Shown here: piece by piece, positions 51,885-64,000 of the stretch
Position numbering within the stretch: position 1 is the stretch's first letter
Layout: the number at the start of each line of letters is the position of its first letter
From: Trema orientale
Lineage: Eukaryota; Streptophyta; Magnoliopsida; Rosales; Cannabaceae
NCBI GenBank assembly: GCA_002914845.1
Contig: JXTC01000050.1
Location: 297,212-361,211 of the forward strand
Length of the DNA: 64,000 nucleotides
Direction of reading: 5' to 3'
The notes under the pieces: model-generated
The model's database searches: none
Told to the model about the DNA's origin: nothing
The model's input: the letters and a program-made list of their open reading frames with translations, nothing else
Position numbers and translations under genes: made by a program

Positions 51885-53095
51885 ATATGGGTCCTGTTGT
51901 GCTGGCCCAACTTGGGCAGGATTAGTAATAGTGCCGTGTTGTTCTATACTTGTGCCTATGATTTCATGCTGTTAATGTGTCATTATCGTGCTTGTCTATT
52001 TCTATGCTTAATTATACCTATTTTTGATATTATGCTATTACTATACCTAATCATACCTGTTTTCAATATTGAGCTATTTTTCGTGTCTAATCATGCTCGT
52101 TTACGATATTGTACTATTTCCATGCCTAATTATGCCCGTTTCTAATACTATACTATTTTCGTACCAATTGCACTTGTTTTAGATACTATATTATTTCCAT
52201 GCTTAATAGTGCTAATTTTTTATTATATTATTTTGTATCTAACTTTATCCAGTTTTATATCATATATGATTTCAAGTCTAATTATTTCCATTTTTAAACT
52301 CATATTGTTCTTATTTTATAATAGTACTCATTATTGATTTTTTTTTTTTCCAAAAATTTAATTATTTTAGTACTATTAGACATATTTTCTTCTAAATAAT
52401 TATGAAGTATAAATTATTAATTATTATGTAATAGAAAGAATTATTTAAAAATTGAGATAACTTTTATATAAAAATAAATTTGAATTGAAATATTAGAGTG
52501 TACGTGAAAAATGATAATTAATTAAACTTTTTATAAGTATATTCTAACTAAATTGATACATACTCAAATAATTATATCAAAATGTATAACTCAAAAGTTA
52601 TGATTAGTATATATCTAAATAATATTTTTCTTTTTTAATATTTTAAGAATTTTCTATTGGAGGTGAGTTTTCCTTAGATTCTTAATATTTTAAATTTTTT
52701 GGGTCAAACTTATTAAATTTTGGAGTTTTTTTGCTTTAAAAAATTAGAAATTGATGTAATATTTATAATATATATTATTTTTGCATGGAAAATATTTTAA
52801 TTTTATTTTTTTTCTATTTTTTTTACATTTATTATATTAAAATTATGCCAAAAAAATTAAAATAAATTTAAAATACGTATATTTTTGTAAACTAATTATT
52901 TTTCTTAATCATGCCTGTCGTGTCTGTTATCCGTGTCTGTCGTGCCACGTGCTGTGCTGGTCCGAGCACGTTTACTTATCGTGCCATATCGGCCCTGACA
53001 CACCATGTCGTACCAGACACAGTTACTAATTGTGTTGTACTAGCTTATAATCGTATCGTACTGGTTTATAACCGGTCTGTTTCGACACCACTACC
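51885..53095. repeat. Possible hAT-like element built of internal repeats
   Basis: TGTGCTGGCCCAACTTGGGC (about 51898) and TGTGCTGGTCCGAGCACG (about 52953) are related direct repeats. Inverted, the right side ends TAGTGGTGTCGAAACAGACC, a terminus resembling hAT-type repeats with GGCCCG/GGCACG wording. No matching left end was found. Confidence 0.4.
51982..52310. repeat. Tandem array of about eight 37-41 bp units
   Basis: Consensus units have AATYATGCCYGTTT, then a TAATATTATRCTATT-like part, then TYCATGCCT. Units decay progressively to the right, becoming more AT-rich. Confidence 0.8.
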
Positions 53096-53140
53096 CACAC
53101 TCTTGCTGGAGTTTGGGGTGATACAGGATCCTGTATCTTG

Positions 53141-55300
53141 AGAGGAATGTTTCTATTTTCTTCGGAAATTTGTACTCTTATTATAGCTAAATTTGGCTAA
53201 TTATTAATTTAATTCCTTGAAGAACCCTTAAAAAAATGAGAAGAATGAGAGAGGCCTTTACCTTTGGGATTTCGAATTAGCCAACGAGATTTGCTCTCTC
53301 CACGTTTGGTCGGTCCAATAAACGTCAAATTTTTTTATTAGTAGTACTATATCTTTCTAATTTGGGCTCAGATACAGACTAATTAAAAGTTCTGTTAATT
53401 AATTGATTTATGGGGTGTGGCCGAAGCGGCTTTAGAGGGTGCTAATAGTGGACAACCATGTTAGCCAATCACTTTTGTCCTTAAATGTCACTATCTCAGG
53501 CATTCAACTCATGCACTAATGTCCATGTGTAACAGGTTTATTTGGGAACTTGTAGTCATCGAAAATAAATTTATTATGTATAAAAGCGTATGTGAAGTAA
53601 CAAATAAGCATAATATAAGGGCGCACCTACTAAAGATTTATATGTCTAATTAGATCTTTGCTAACAAGATCTTTTGAACAAATGGCCTTTGAGGGCTTTA
53701 TTTATTAGGAAGTCCATGAACAATGTCAATAAATAAAACGGTTTAAAGTCACTTTAGATTATAAAATTTTATTATGTTCTTTGGTGTGATCGGGAAATTA
53801 AATAAGATTGAGATTTAGATTAATATGGAGTAAGACACAATAAAGTGGCTAACTAAATAAGCTAGCCAGTAGCTAGAGAGTGGAGACCTTTCAACTAATT
53901 ATGGAATTTATATTTCAAATGAATAAGATCCACTACTTAGAGGCTTATCAAAATTTGTGCTAATTGAAGTGAAAATCCTAGTTGCATCACATTCAGAAAA
54001 CGACTGGAGGTTGATAAAAGCTTGGAAGCTGAATCACCATTGATGAAGAAAGAAAAGTAAAATTCACTTAACACATGTCTGAAGGGTCTAAAACACATTT
54101 TATTACGCAATATACTACTATGTCCTAAGGTCAAGCTTGAATTGTTTATATGTATTGAATGGCCTGTACATATGTAGACAATTTAATTTTCCTTATCACT
54201 TGCCTTTCGAACTTAATAAACGGTTAACTATATGACCTTGTTTTTGACTTTATTAAAATTTTCTAGATTTTATATTCCCTGAAGTATATACTATTTAAAT
54301 ATGCCCCCATAATTACTAGAACTTTATAATTATTAGAACTTTCAACTTCACCTCTTAATCGAGAAAAAAAAAATGTCCATATTCTATTAGGCAAATAGAC
54401 GAAAAATAGTACCTGCCATTTTACTTATTTTAGTCGCAAATATTTATTTGGATTTTCAAAGTATACACCGAATTATGATAATTGTAATTTTTCACTTATT
54501 TACCTGATGAAAATGACGATTTTAGAGTTAGGGTAAAGAGAAAGGGACAAAAAGTTAAAATTTTTAATAATTTAGGAGAGCATACTAAGATATTCTACAT
54601 AATTTGGAGGGTAAACATAAAATAAACCATATTGTCAGGATGATTATTTAGTGGCAATTTTTTTTTTTTTCATATTATATATTACCCCTCTCGCTTTCAG
54701 TAACTTCAACTTGTGGCCACATCACATAAACCCTAATGTCAGTACTCTGGCTATTTTAGGATAAGAACAGTTGAAACAATTGACTTAGTAAGATTGATTA
54801 ATGGACACGACCATTAACGCTACAGTGTAAAACTCAAAAGAATTAATCTCTAGTTATACGGAAACTAACTAGGAAAGAGTGCTTGAAATTAAAATAATGT
54901 ATGTTGTATATGCAAATCCAAATGAGAAATATATAAAAAATGATAACTGATTTGATAATAATTAACCGTCCTTTTCTCCAGGTATGAGCATGCGTTCTCC
55001 ATTTGGCGACTTAATTAAATTAGTGGTTATCAACGTTGGCATAAAAGGGCATCTCCGTTGTACTTATAAACCATATAAAATAAAGCAAAAAGAAACAATG
55101 TGTGTCAACTGACAACGACATACAATCTCTAGTGCAAATACCAAAAAAGAAAATAAGAAAATTGCAGTAACGGTTGTATAATTTTTTTTTCTCAGGCATC
55201 AATTAAGTGAAATTATCTTGGACAATGAGAATTTATTTCTTTTGTTGATGCAAAATTTGAATAAACACAGAAAGCACATCATCACTAGTCATTTATAAAT
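53141..55300. other. Intergenic sequence
   Basis: No gene or defined element seen. Confidence 0.5.
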
Positions 55301-55424
55301 TGAACTTGGCAAAACAAAGAGAACTAGACTGGAGGAGCTCTAACCTATGGCTCTCCAATACTGATGTCGGTGATCTAGGCTGTCAAGCTAGCAATCAAGG
55401 AAGTGAACTGACTAGGTTTTTGTA

Positions 55425-55850
55425 GAGAAGAAGTATAATAGTGTATGGAGATCACTTGAACACAAAAGTGGGTATATGTAGTCTAGCGCCTTGAAGAAGG
55501 CCTACGCCCTTCTATAAGAATTTTCGAAGAAAGACTTAATTAAATGTGTAGAGCTCGAATAGTGCGCCCTTGGACCTGCTATTGGGTAATTAATATGATT
55601 AGATTACGTCTCTCTCCGAATAGTTGTAACTTTTACGAGGATTGGTTGCATCTGTTCTAAATCAGTTGATTAGTTTTCATCTCTTTTCAATAAAATTCTA
55701 GACTTCTTTGATTGTTTTCAATTCTTCTTAAGTGTTCTTGGGAGTTATTATCGATTTTTCTTCAAAATCAAAGATTCAGCTACACCAATTTGGTATCAGA
55801 GCTTAAGGTCTAGTATTCAAGTTTCTAGAGGTGAGTCTAATTGAGGATTT
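55425..55850 (+). mobile_element. LTR end and primer-binding site of a retrotransposon remnant
   Basis: TGGTATCAGAGCTTAAGG (55793-55810) is the classic initiator-Met-tRNA primer-binding site, just after an LTR-like end (CAGCTACACCAATT). A block at 55430-55560 (TCACTTGAACACAAAAGTGG, GAAGAAGGCCTACGCCC) recurs in diverged form at 55870-55985. No coding part follows. Confidence 0.65.
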
Positions 55851-56949
55851 TTTAGAATAGGAAGAATAATACAGGGGTATCACTTGAACAAAAAGATGGG
55901 CCTATGTGGTTGTGAGCCTCAAAGAAGCCTAGGCCCCTCGATAAGGATATTTAAGGGAAAGACTAAATAGGTAGAGCTTACATTGATCCTAAGTAAGGAT
56001 ATTTATAGGTGAATTGACTACTTTATTGTAGACAAAAGATATGCACTTAATTGCATTCAATAGGTTTGACAATTGCTAATAGATTTAGTTGTCAGTGGTG
56101 TGTAGAAGATGATTGATATTAGTAAACTGTGCTTTAATTATGAAATACTTATTGTGATGATTGATAACCATTGGCTAATAAGTGTGCGATGATGAAGATG
56201 TATCCTCATTAACTACACGTGGTTTCTACACATTGATGAAGAGCGTTTCTCACTGATTAGGTAATTTAATTACATGCTTGGTTGGCTAGGGAAGTTGGTG
56301 CAAAATTTCTCCTTTTATAAGGGGATTTTTCGTTGACAATTCTTATTACGTAATTTGCTTATCAAGATGAAATCTGTGTTGAGTCATACTTTACATCATC
56401 AATCATACACTCTTATTTTGAAGTTAACAAACATATAATTAAGAACTAATAATCTACTTGAGTGTGTAGCAAGTTTAAATTAAAAGGATCACAAGACATT
56501 TAAGATGGATTATAGAAAAGAGTTTGAAGACAAAGATCAAAGAATACAAGACTTAGATCAACAAAGGTTTTATACTTAGTTTTTGTACTTGAATATTTGT
56601 CTACACTTTATATGATCATAATAGCTCAAATTTTTCATATAATTAGACTTTTTCAAAGCTAAACTGTCAAAACTATTTATTTCTAAATTGAAATATAAAA
56701 TTTATTTTACACAAGCTTTTAAATTAATTTATGAATTTCTATAGTTCCTTTATTACATATTAAATCAATTTATAAAGTCACTTTTTGGAAACGATTGAAA
56801 AAGCCTTGAAATAAAATCGAAAATACACTCTCGGGTAGAATCGGTAAATTGGCAGTGAGAATCAGTTTATCGATTTTTCTGTTTTCTGTTTTTAATGACT
56901 TCTTAAAATCTGACCGTTAGAACCGCGCTTTCAACGGCTAGTACTTTCG

Positions 56950-58732
56950 TGTTGGGATATTTGCCCTAAAAAGCAGATTTTCAATTATACCCTTTGAGTA
57001 TAAATTTCTCTTATATGCAATTATGATATTTACTAGATTAAACTATCTTAGTTGAACAGTTTATTTATCTGAAAAGATTCCATGACTTTGCTCGTGTATA
57101 AAGAAACAAACATGATTAAGTGTTAATTATGGAGAGACTTGTTTCTTTATCTAAGTCTAAATGAATTAGTTCACAATCTGTAAATAAAGATGGAATACTT
57201 TATTTACTATAGGTTGTAGTGTTTGTCTATCTCAACGGGAATGATGTGTCTCAAATCATTGAAGTATGTGACTTCTGATAGAAACATATAAACAAGTTAT
57301 GTATATTGAAGTGGACTAGGCAATATAAAGAATTGGAGTGCCGTAACTCAATTCTTATATTACTACATACTAGTTCTTAGCATGTAGATCTTAATCTTTG
57401 ATATTTGACTAGACTTACTTTCATGGGTTGTAGCATTTTGCTTTGTTAAAAGACTAACCATTATGAAATTAGAGGCGAACTCTGGCATATTAGAGGTTAT
57501 GGCTTATGAATTGATGGGAACACTAAATAGTTAAGGACACTATACATTAATGCAACTTTAGGTTCTTTCAAGATTCATGGAATAATTAAATCTAAGATCT
57601 TAGTATTCACTTCGTGAATTGGTTGATAATTTTGTCTAAATAGCTATTGAGAACAAAATTATCGACAACATATTTCCTTGATAGAAAGATGGTAACTTAA
57701 AGATAAATAGGTGTTGGAGGGGTAATTTCATCTATCCAACTACGGCATTATATACGGATTCTATGTGTGGTATAAAATATGCTAGATGGATCGGTTAATC
57801 AAAGTTAGTTGATTGAATCCTTATAAAAGGCATGATATCTAATCTAAGAGTACATTATTGAGCCTTTAGTGGATTGTCCCCCTTACTAATAATATTTATA
57901 TAAATACCATAATAAGAGTTATTATGTATTTATCATATTATTAGAGCTTAGATTATTTGGATCCATTAGGTCCCTTTTCTAACTCAATAAAGCTCATTAA
58001 TTGGTTGGTGGTATTTATGAAATTAGTTTCATGAAACTGTGTAAAATAATGATTCTACACAGAAGTTGGTATTTTTATAAATAAGTTACATGAGTTGGAC
58101 ATATTTATAAAAATACACCCAAAACCTAAATTAGAGAACAAGCCCAATCCTAGTTGGACTAGGGTTAGCAGTTTTTGGCCTTATATACATAAGATATATA
58201 AGAGGAAAAACTGTACAGTAACAAGAGGAGTGACACATGAAAATTACAGAGGGAAAGAGAGGGAGAATTCGGCCAACCTAAGGCTAGAGAGGAGAGAAAA
58301 AATTTCCTGCAATCTCACACTCTCATCTTACGTCCTGGTGTTCCAAAAGATCAAGAAGGTGTTTTTGATCGTTCTCCAATGAAGGATTCAACTTGGTGCC
58401 CACTCACTTAATCAACCAAGAGCAAGAGCATAGACAAGAAGATCTAGGGTTGGAGGTTTGATCACCATCAACAAGGAGATCAAGGAGGAACACGCTATAA
58501 GAGATAAACCCTAATCTCATCTCTAGAGTTTGTGCATCTAGATTTGATTTATGTTATATATGATCCGCTATATGATATATAGATGTAATATGGTTATGAA
58601 GACTGTTTTCATGTAAAAAGATTTTAAAACCTAAATCCGCTATTTTTCCACTGCGTTCATGATGTGATCATGTATTTTCCATAGTTTGCATGCATGTATA
58701 TTTTTTATCCAAAGTGTTAGGCAATTCCAGCA
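56950..58732 (+). mobile_element. Solo LTR A, 1783 bp
   Basis: It runs TGTTGGGATATTTGCC to GGCAATTCCAGCA, flanked by the perfect 5-bp duplication TTTCG (56945-56949 and 58733-58737). No coding sequence is seen. Same family as 59310-61115 in opposite orientation. Confidence 0.93.
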
Positions 58733-59309
58733 TTTCGATCTACTGAAAATGAGCTTTCGGTCTATCGAAAATGACAAATTGTCTGTCAAACGGTCTAAAA
58801 CGGCTAGTTTTCATTCTATTCTTTAAATAGAAGCCTTTTTAACACTTGAAACAACTTTTGAATATTCCTGCATACTTTCAAGTTGTTCTAATAATCTTTT
58901 GTGAATCAAACTTTCAAATCTACTTTTTCACAAAAGTCAATTGAGCCAAACTAGATCATACTTAGTGTTCTCATTTATTCTCTCTAGACTTATCTTGTAT
59001 CATCTTTATTCCTTTGAGATATTTTAGTTGAGTATATCAACAATCAAAATCAAAATTGTATTTGTGAGGTGAGGTTGACACCGGATTCATAAATAACTCA
59101 GTTTAGGTGAGATTGTCACCAGAGTATAAACAATCCATATTAGGCGTAATAGAGCCGGATTCAAGACTATTGTAAAAGCGTAAGTGTGCCTAAAGAGAAA
59201 GCACTCATTGTGTAAAAGGGACAGTCAAGCCCATTCTCTTGATTCGTTAGTGGATAGCTCGAAATGGGTTGTCAAGAGCCGGGGACGTAGACAAACCTCA
59301 TGTTTGTTG

Positions 59310-61115
59310 TGCTGGAATTACCTAATACTTAGGGCAAAAATATACATGCATGCAAACTATGGAAAACACATGATCACATCATGAACGCAGCGGAAAAATA
59401 AGCGAATTTAGGTTTTAAAATTTTTACATGAAAACATATTTTCATAACCATATTACATGCATATATCATATACAGGATCATGTATAACATAAATAAAGTC
59501 TAGATACATAAACCCTAGAGATGGGATTAGGGTTTACCTCTTGTAGCGTGCTCCTTCTTAATCTTCTTGTTGATGGTGATCAAACCTCCAACCCTAGATC
59601 TTCTTGTCTATCCTCTTGCTCTTGGTTAATTAGGTGAGTGGGCACCAAGTTGAATCCTTCGTTGGAGAACGATCAAGAACACCTCCTTGATCTTATGGAA
59701 CACCGGGATGTGAGATGAGAGTGTGAGGTTGCAGGAAACTTTTTCTCTCCTCTCTCCTCAGCCCTTGGCCGATTTCTCTCTTCCTCTCCCTCTATCAATT
59801 TCGTGTAACACCTTGTGTGTTTCTATGCAGTTTTTTCTCTCATGTGTCTTATATATATGAGGCCAAAAACTGCTAACCCTAGTCTAACAAGGATTGGGCT
59901 TGTTCTCCGATTTGGGCTTTAGGTGTATTTTTATAAATATATCCAACCCATGAAACTTATTTATAAAAATACCAACTTCTGTGTAGAATCATTATTTTAC
60001 ACAGTTTCATGAAACTAATTTCACAAATACCACCAACCAATTAATGAGCTTTATTGAGTTAGACAAGGGACCTAATGGATCCAAATAATCTAAGCTCCAA
60101 TAATATGATAAATACATAATAACTCTTATTATGGTATTTATATAAATATTATTAGTAAAGGGGACACTCCACTAAAGGCCCAATACTGCACTCTTAGATT
60201 AAATGTCATGCCTTTTATAGAGATTTAATCAACTAACCTTGATCAATCGATCCATCTAGCATATTCTATACCACACATATAATCCCTATACAATGCCGTA
60301 GTTGGATATGTGAAATTACCGTAATACCCTTCCAACACCTATTTACCTTTAAGTTACCATCTTTCTATCAAGGAATAATGTTGTCGATAATTTTGTTCTC
60401 AATGGCCATTTAGACAAAATTATCAACCAATTCATAAAGTGAATACTAAGATTTTAGATTTAATTATTCCATGAATCTTGAAAGAACCTAAAGTGACATT
60501 AATGTATAGTGTCCTTAACTATTTGGTGTTCCCATCAATTCATAAACCATAACCTCCAATATGCCAGAGTTCACCTCTTATTTCATAGAGGCTAGTCTTT
60601 TAACAAATCAAAAGGCTATAACCCATGAAAGCAAGTCCAATCAAATATCAAGGATTAAGATCTATATGCTAAGAGCTAGTTTGTGGTAATATAAGAATTG
60701 AGTTACGGCACTCTAATTCTTTATATTGCCTAGTCCAGTTCAATACACATAACTTATTTATGTTGTACTAGTGTTTCTATTAGAAGTCACATACTTCAAT
60801 GATTTGAGACACATCATTCCCGTTGAGATAGATAAACACTATAACCTATAGTAAATAAAGTATTCCATCTTTATTTACAGATTGTGAACTAATTCATTTA
60901 GACTTAGATAAAGAAACAAGTCTCCCCATAATTAACACTTAATCATGTTTGTTTCTTTATACACAAACAAAGTCATAGAATCTTTTTCAGATAAATAAAC
61001 TATTCAACTAAGATAGTTTAATCTAGCAAATATCATAATTTGCATATAAGAGAAAGTTATTTATACTCAAAAGGATATAATTGGAAATATGCTTTTTAGG
61101 ATAAATATCCCAACA
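59310..61115 (-). mobile_element. Solo LTR B, 1806 bp, inverted relative to solo LTR A
   Basis: On the - strand it runs TGTTGGGATATTTATCC to GGTAATTCCAGCA, with the perfect 5-bp duplication TGTTG (59305-59309 and 61116-61120). It is closely similar to solo LTR A over its full length. Confidence 0.93.
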
Positions 61116-61300
61116 TGTTGAACCTCGTAAAAATAGTGTTTGCATTTCTCTATCCCTATCTCTTTAAATTTATTTATCCCAAGTTTGTGCATGCAATTTA
61201 TCTATTTTTACTTATTGTAGCCTTTACTTGCTAAATTTGCTTGTTTGTCTAGAAAAGTTTGCAAAAGTTTTTAAAACTCAATTCATCTCCTCTGTTGGAT

Positions 61301-63665
61301 TGGTTAATCTTGGACTTACAATCTGATCTTGATTTGCTTATATTCTTTTTGATTTTGAGGAGTGAGAATTCGAACTTAATTAATATCCTCCATAATGAGA
61401 AAAAAGATTGAATTTTAGTATTCTCTTATATAGTATGTGTATACATATATGTAATTTATTTTTCTTTACGAAGAAATATATACAAATTAAACATATATTA
61501 GTGCTAAAGGGTACTAGTGGTCCCAATACTATATAGTAATAGAACTATAGGCCCACAATATAATTTGTGTGTGGGGGCCAAAACTCTATTAGTGTGTAAT
61601 GTCGGCTACCACTGGTGCCAATAGCACTGGTCTTCTAGACCATACACAGCGGTATACAAACGCATGAGCTAGAAGCGAGTGTGAATTTGATACGAAGGTG
61701 CTTTATATTGGGCACATGTCAAGATCATGAAAGTCAATTGATCGCCTTAATTAATCAAGGGAATGTAGTTGTGTCAAGATCACTATTTGAATTTCAAAAT
61801 GGGATACTTTTTAGTGGACCCATTTTCTGTCAGTTGGCTCTTCATCGTTTCTTCTCCTCACTTCCGTCATTTTTATTGCCTGAGGGACAAGTGGTGGTAA
61901 CCTACGAGACACTTTGACACTTAATTTAGTAGAGTGAATGAGAAAATATATATAGAGGATGCTTTAGCAGAGACATTTTTTTTTAAAATTATTTTTACTG
62001 TGCATATCTCAATATATCTATATCCAAAGCAAAAACTAGGGTTAAGTGGTGCTTTTATTTTCATGTGCCACCTCTCAGGGACTTGTCCTTGTAGACAAGG
62101 TGCCGCAATCCCTGTGACGGGTAGTGGAAATATAATCTGCTGCTTTTATCTCGGAGCCACCACTTCTCTTGAGACCGTTGACAGTTTGAATCTATTTCGA
62201 GATTTGCACTTGGTATTGCTTGGATCACTGACACGTGTTCACTTCTCAGAGATCATACTTCCCAGGACACCAAACCTTTAGCTGGTGTGGTTCTGATTAT
62301 GTGCGCAATCTTTAGACCCCATCCCTTCTTTCAGTTATGCGAAAAGAAGACGTTTGGGTTTGGGATGGTTAATTGGATCTATCTGTATTGTAATGCCTTC
62401 ACACCCTGATCATCCACTCTATTGTTGGACAAGCGGTCTTCAGGGTCTGAAAAGAGTAACTGGGTCTGAAAGAGCTAATTAGATCTGTAAAAGACCCATA
62501 CTTTTATCATGTGCTGTCATGACGTGTGTTTTGGGCTGTCTCAAGCTCTGCGCACCGTATTAACATGAATTGTAAAAAGTGCTCATAATTGCTCGACAAT
62601 TAACTAATTAATTGTGTAATTAGTTCTAAACTTGTTTTTATTTATTTCAGTTTGTGCCACGCGTCGTCCATCTGCTGGGTCGATATAAATTTCGCCACAC
62701 TTTTATGTCACATAATTAATGTGATAAATCCCATAATTTAAGATACCTAACTCGTGCATTATGAATTTGAATTACAAACCTATTTAGAATGAAACGTAAT
62801 CAACTTATAAATAAGTGACCACTGCCAACAAAAATTAAAAAAAAAAAAAAATAGTACAAAAAACTCTGCCAAATTAATGTCAAGACAAAGTGATGAGAAT
62901 CAAGAATGAGTATATCTACCTTTTAATCATTGTATTGTTTTACTTTCTGCGATCATTTATTGTGTTTGATTCAATTCTACACTTAAGAAATTGATCATCC
63001 TGAGATTAACGAAAAAGATTGTTAACACATACAAATTAAGGCTGGGGTTTTAAGTGACCGTTAATCTGTCTTCCATGGTGCCAAATTGGTATACATTACG
63101 TACATTTTCTTCAATATTCTGGATGTTGTTTCCTTCAGTTCGTATGAGCAAATTAATATTGCAATTGCACCTCAACAATTACGCAGTCAAAGTGTACAGA
63201 TAAATACCCTAAGAATCTCGAGATGTCCATATCAGACAATTATGGAATATATTTACCTTTCCAATTTTCATGGCTGATATAATTTGTTACAACTTAATAA
63301 TTAATAAGTAATTTTCTGTTCAGCACTCAGGATCAAGTGCTGCCAACTTGTGAATTTAAAAGAGATACTTTACCTCCTTATTTAGTTTATCTTGTACTTG
63401 TCATGCAAACTCCATTATACATATATAAATATATATAGCTTGCAAGAGGAAACAAAAAACTAATTGCAGTCTAGTAAGAATTTATTAGTGTAAGAACTGA
63501 TCAGGAAAAGGCGTTGGGTTTGCGAAGGAGGGAGGAAAATCAGGAGGATAGAATCTGATATATGGTAGAATTAGTGCATAATTTGACATTCTCGTGGAAG
63601 TATTATATGAATGATTAAAATGCAACTTCGTCTAGCCACCAAAGAATTAATCCAGTATAACTTAT
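61301..63665. other. Intergenic sequence, partly GC-richer
   Basis: 61600-62700 has higher GC and looks single-copy. Two open frames (61681-61917, 61934-62281) have no recognisable domains. A GATATAAATTTCG word near 62682 follows a GCCACGCGTCG stretch and resembles a core promoter. I do not call a gene. Confidence 0.4.
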
Positions 63666-64000
63666 TGTTAGGGTTTATGCCCTAAAAGCATGTATATTTT
63701 GGATATTTGCTGAATTAATAAAATGACATTTTTCTATTTGAATTTGTGCATAATTGGTATGTCTTTAAATATCAGAAAATTCTTAGTTTATTTATGTGAC
63801 CACAAATTTAGTATATAAGTGTTATATACATGAGGATTAAATTTATGGATAATAAACTAAATATAGTCCATAATAATTAATTAAAGTTTGGGATCTTTAA
63901 TTAAATATTATTAGTACGGTCCATTAACATTGAGAATGTAATAGTCTTATCCGGACTATTGATGTGTTGACATCACAATGGAAGTACTTTATATAATTCG
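63666..64000 (+). repeat. Start of an LTR, cut by the window end
   Basis: It begins TGTTAGGGTTTATGCCCTAA, a common start of plant copia-type LTRs, followed by AT-rich sequence with GGAAGTACTTTAT, similar in layout to the solo LTRs above. The other end lies outside the window. Confidence 0.6.

Larger units (their letters stand above)
56395..61300 (+). mobile_element. Relict of a long LTR (SIRE/Maximus-like wording), split by two solo LTRs
   Basis: Outside the two solo LTRs the host sequence reads as one piece. It runs from GAAGTTAACAAACATATAAT (about 56410) through CGGTCTATCGAAAATGAC (58758) and GGGGACGTAGACAAACC (about 59281) to AACCTCGTAAAAATAG and AAAACTCAATTCATCTCC (61273). Such wording is typical of the 1-kb-plus LTRs of SIRE/Maximus-type copia elements, as I recall them. 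Without insertions about 1.3 kb remains. No primer-binding site follows, so it is a solo or truncated LTR. Confidence 0.6.

Noticed and set aside
51700..51975. 91-codon open frame
   Set aside because: It has no recognised motif and runs into the repeat block at 51885. I describe the region without calling a gene.

Overview
The window is nuclear DNA of a flowering plant, probably a eudicot. It is AT-rich, its genes have plant-type introns, it is packed with plant transposon families, and both recognisable genes are plant orthologues of well-known families. A single unresolved base at 13854 shows it comes from an assembled scaffold. I see two intact protein-coding genes, both on the + strand. 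Most of the rest is transposable-element DNA of several ages and AT-rich intergenic sequence. I found no CRISPR array, rRNA gene, true tRNA gene or operon.

Genes. (1) 2988-7773 is a 12-exon kinesin-13 gene (KIN13B-like, 735 codons). It has a complete internal motor, the kinesin-13 KVD motif and a GC-AG intron inside the P-loop. (2) 29203-30394 is a two-exon class C heat-stress transcription factor (HSFC1-like, 369 codons). It has a complete DNA-binding domain, an HR-A/B region and a KKRRL-type nuclear signal, behind a promoter with a G-box, a CCAAT box and a TATA box. A short upstream reading frame overlaps its start codon. The two genes lie about 21 kb apart and nothing suggests they work together.

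Layout. 1-2500: AT-rich DNA with a hAT fragment. 2500-8400: kinesin gene. 8400-13000: intergenic DNA with a tandem array of AGATCT-containing units. 13000-23866: a decayed Ty1/copia element carrying three later insertions: a 376-bp hAT element in gag, a 1.65-kb solo LTR in the reverse transcriptase region, and a 2.6-kb CACTA element in the 3' LTR. 24000-28500: intergenic DNA with a cluster of tRNA-derived SINE-like repeats. 28700-30400: HSFC1 and its promoter. 31054-32480: a non-autonomous Helitron. 32880-34870: GC-richer DNA with four G-boxes and a core promoter but no gene. 34900-36300: a Mutator-like MITE and a minisatellite. 37746-42230: a Ty3/gypsy element on the - strand that keeps gag and protease but lacks pol, with a MULE-like element inserted. 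42360-47326: a dense MITE field with a three-level nested insertion. 47300-55300: intergenic DNA with a foldback element and a 39-bp tandem array. 55400-61300: LTR-retrotransposon remnants, including two solo LTRs of one family in inverted orientation. 63666 to the end: the start of another LTR.

Many insertions are supported by target-site duplications read directly from the sequence (3 bp CACTA, 5 bp LTR, 8 bp hAT, 9 bp Mutator-like, A/T for the Helitron), so their relative order can be reconstructed. I found no new protein system. The items most worth a second look are the nested insertions, the 1.8-kb inverted pair of solo LTRs as a possible siRNA source, the frame-preserving first intron and the GC-AG intron of the kinesin gene, the HSFC1 upstream reading frame, and the duplication around the N at 13854, which looks like an assembly fault.
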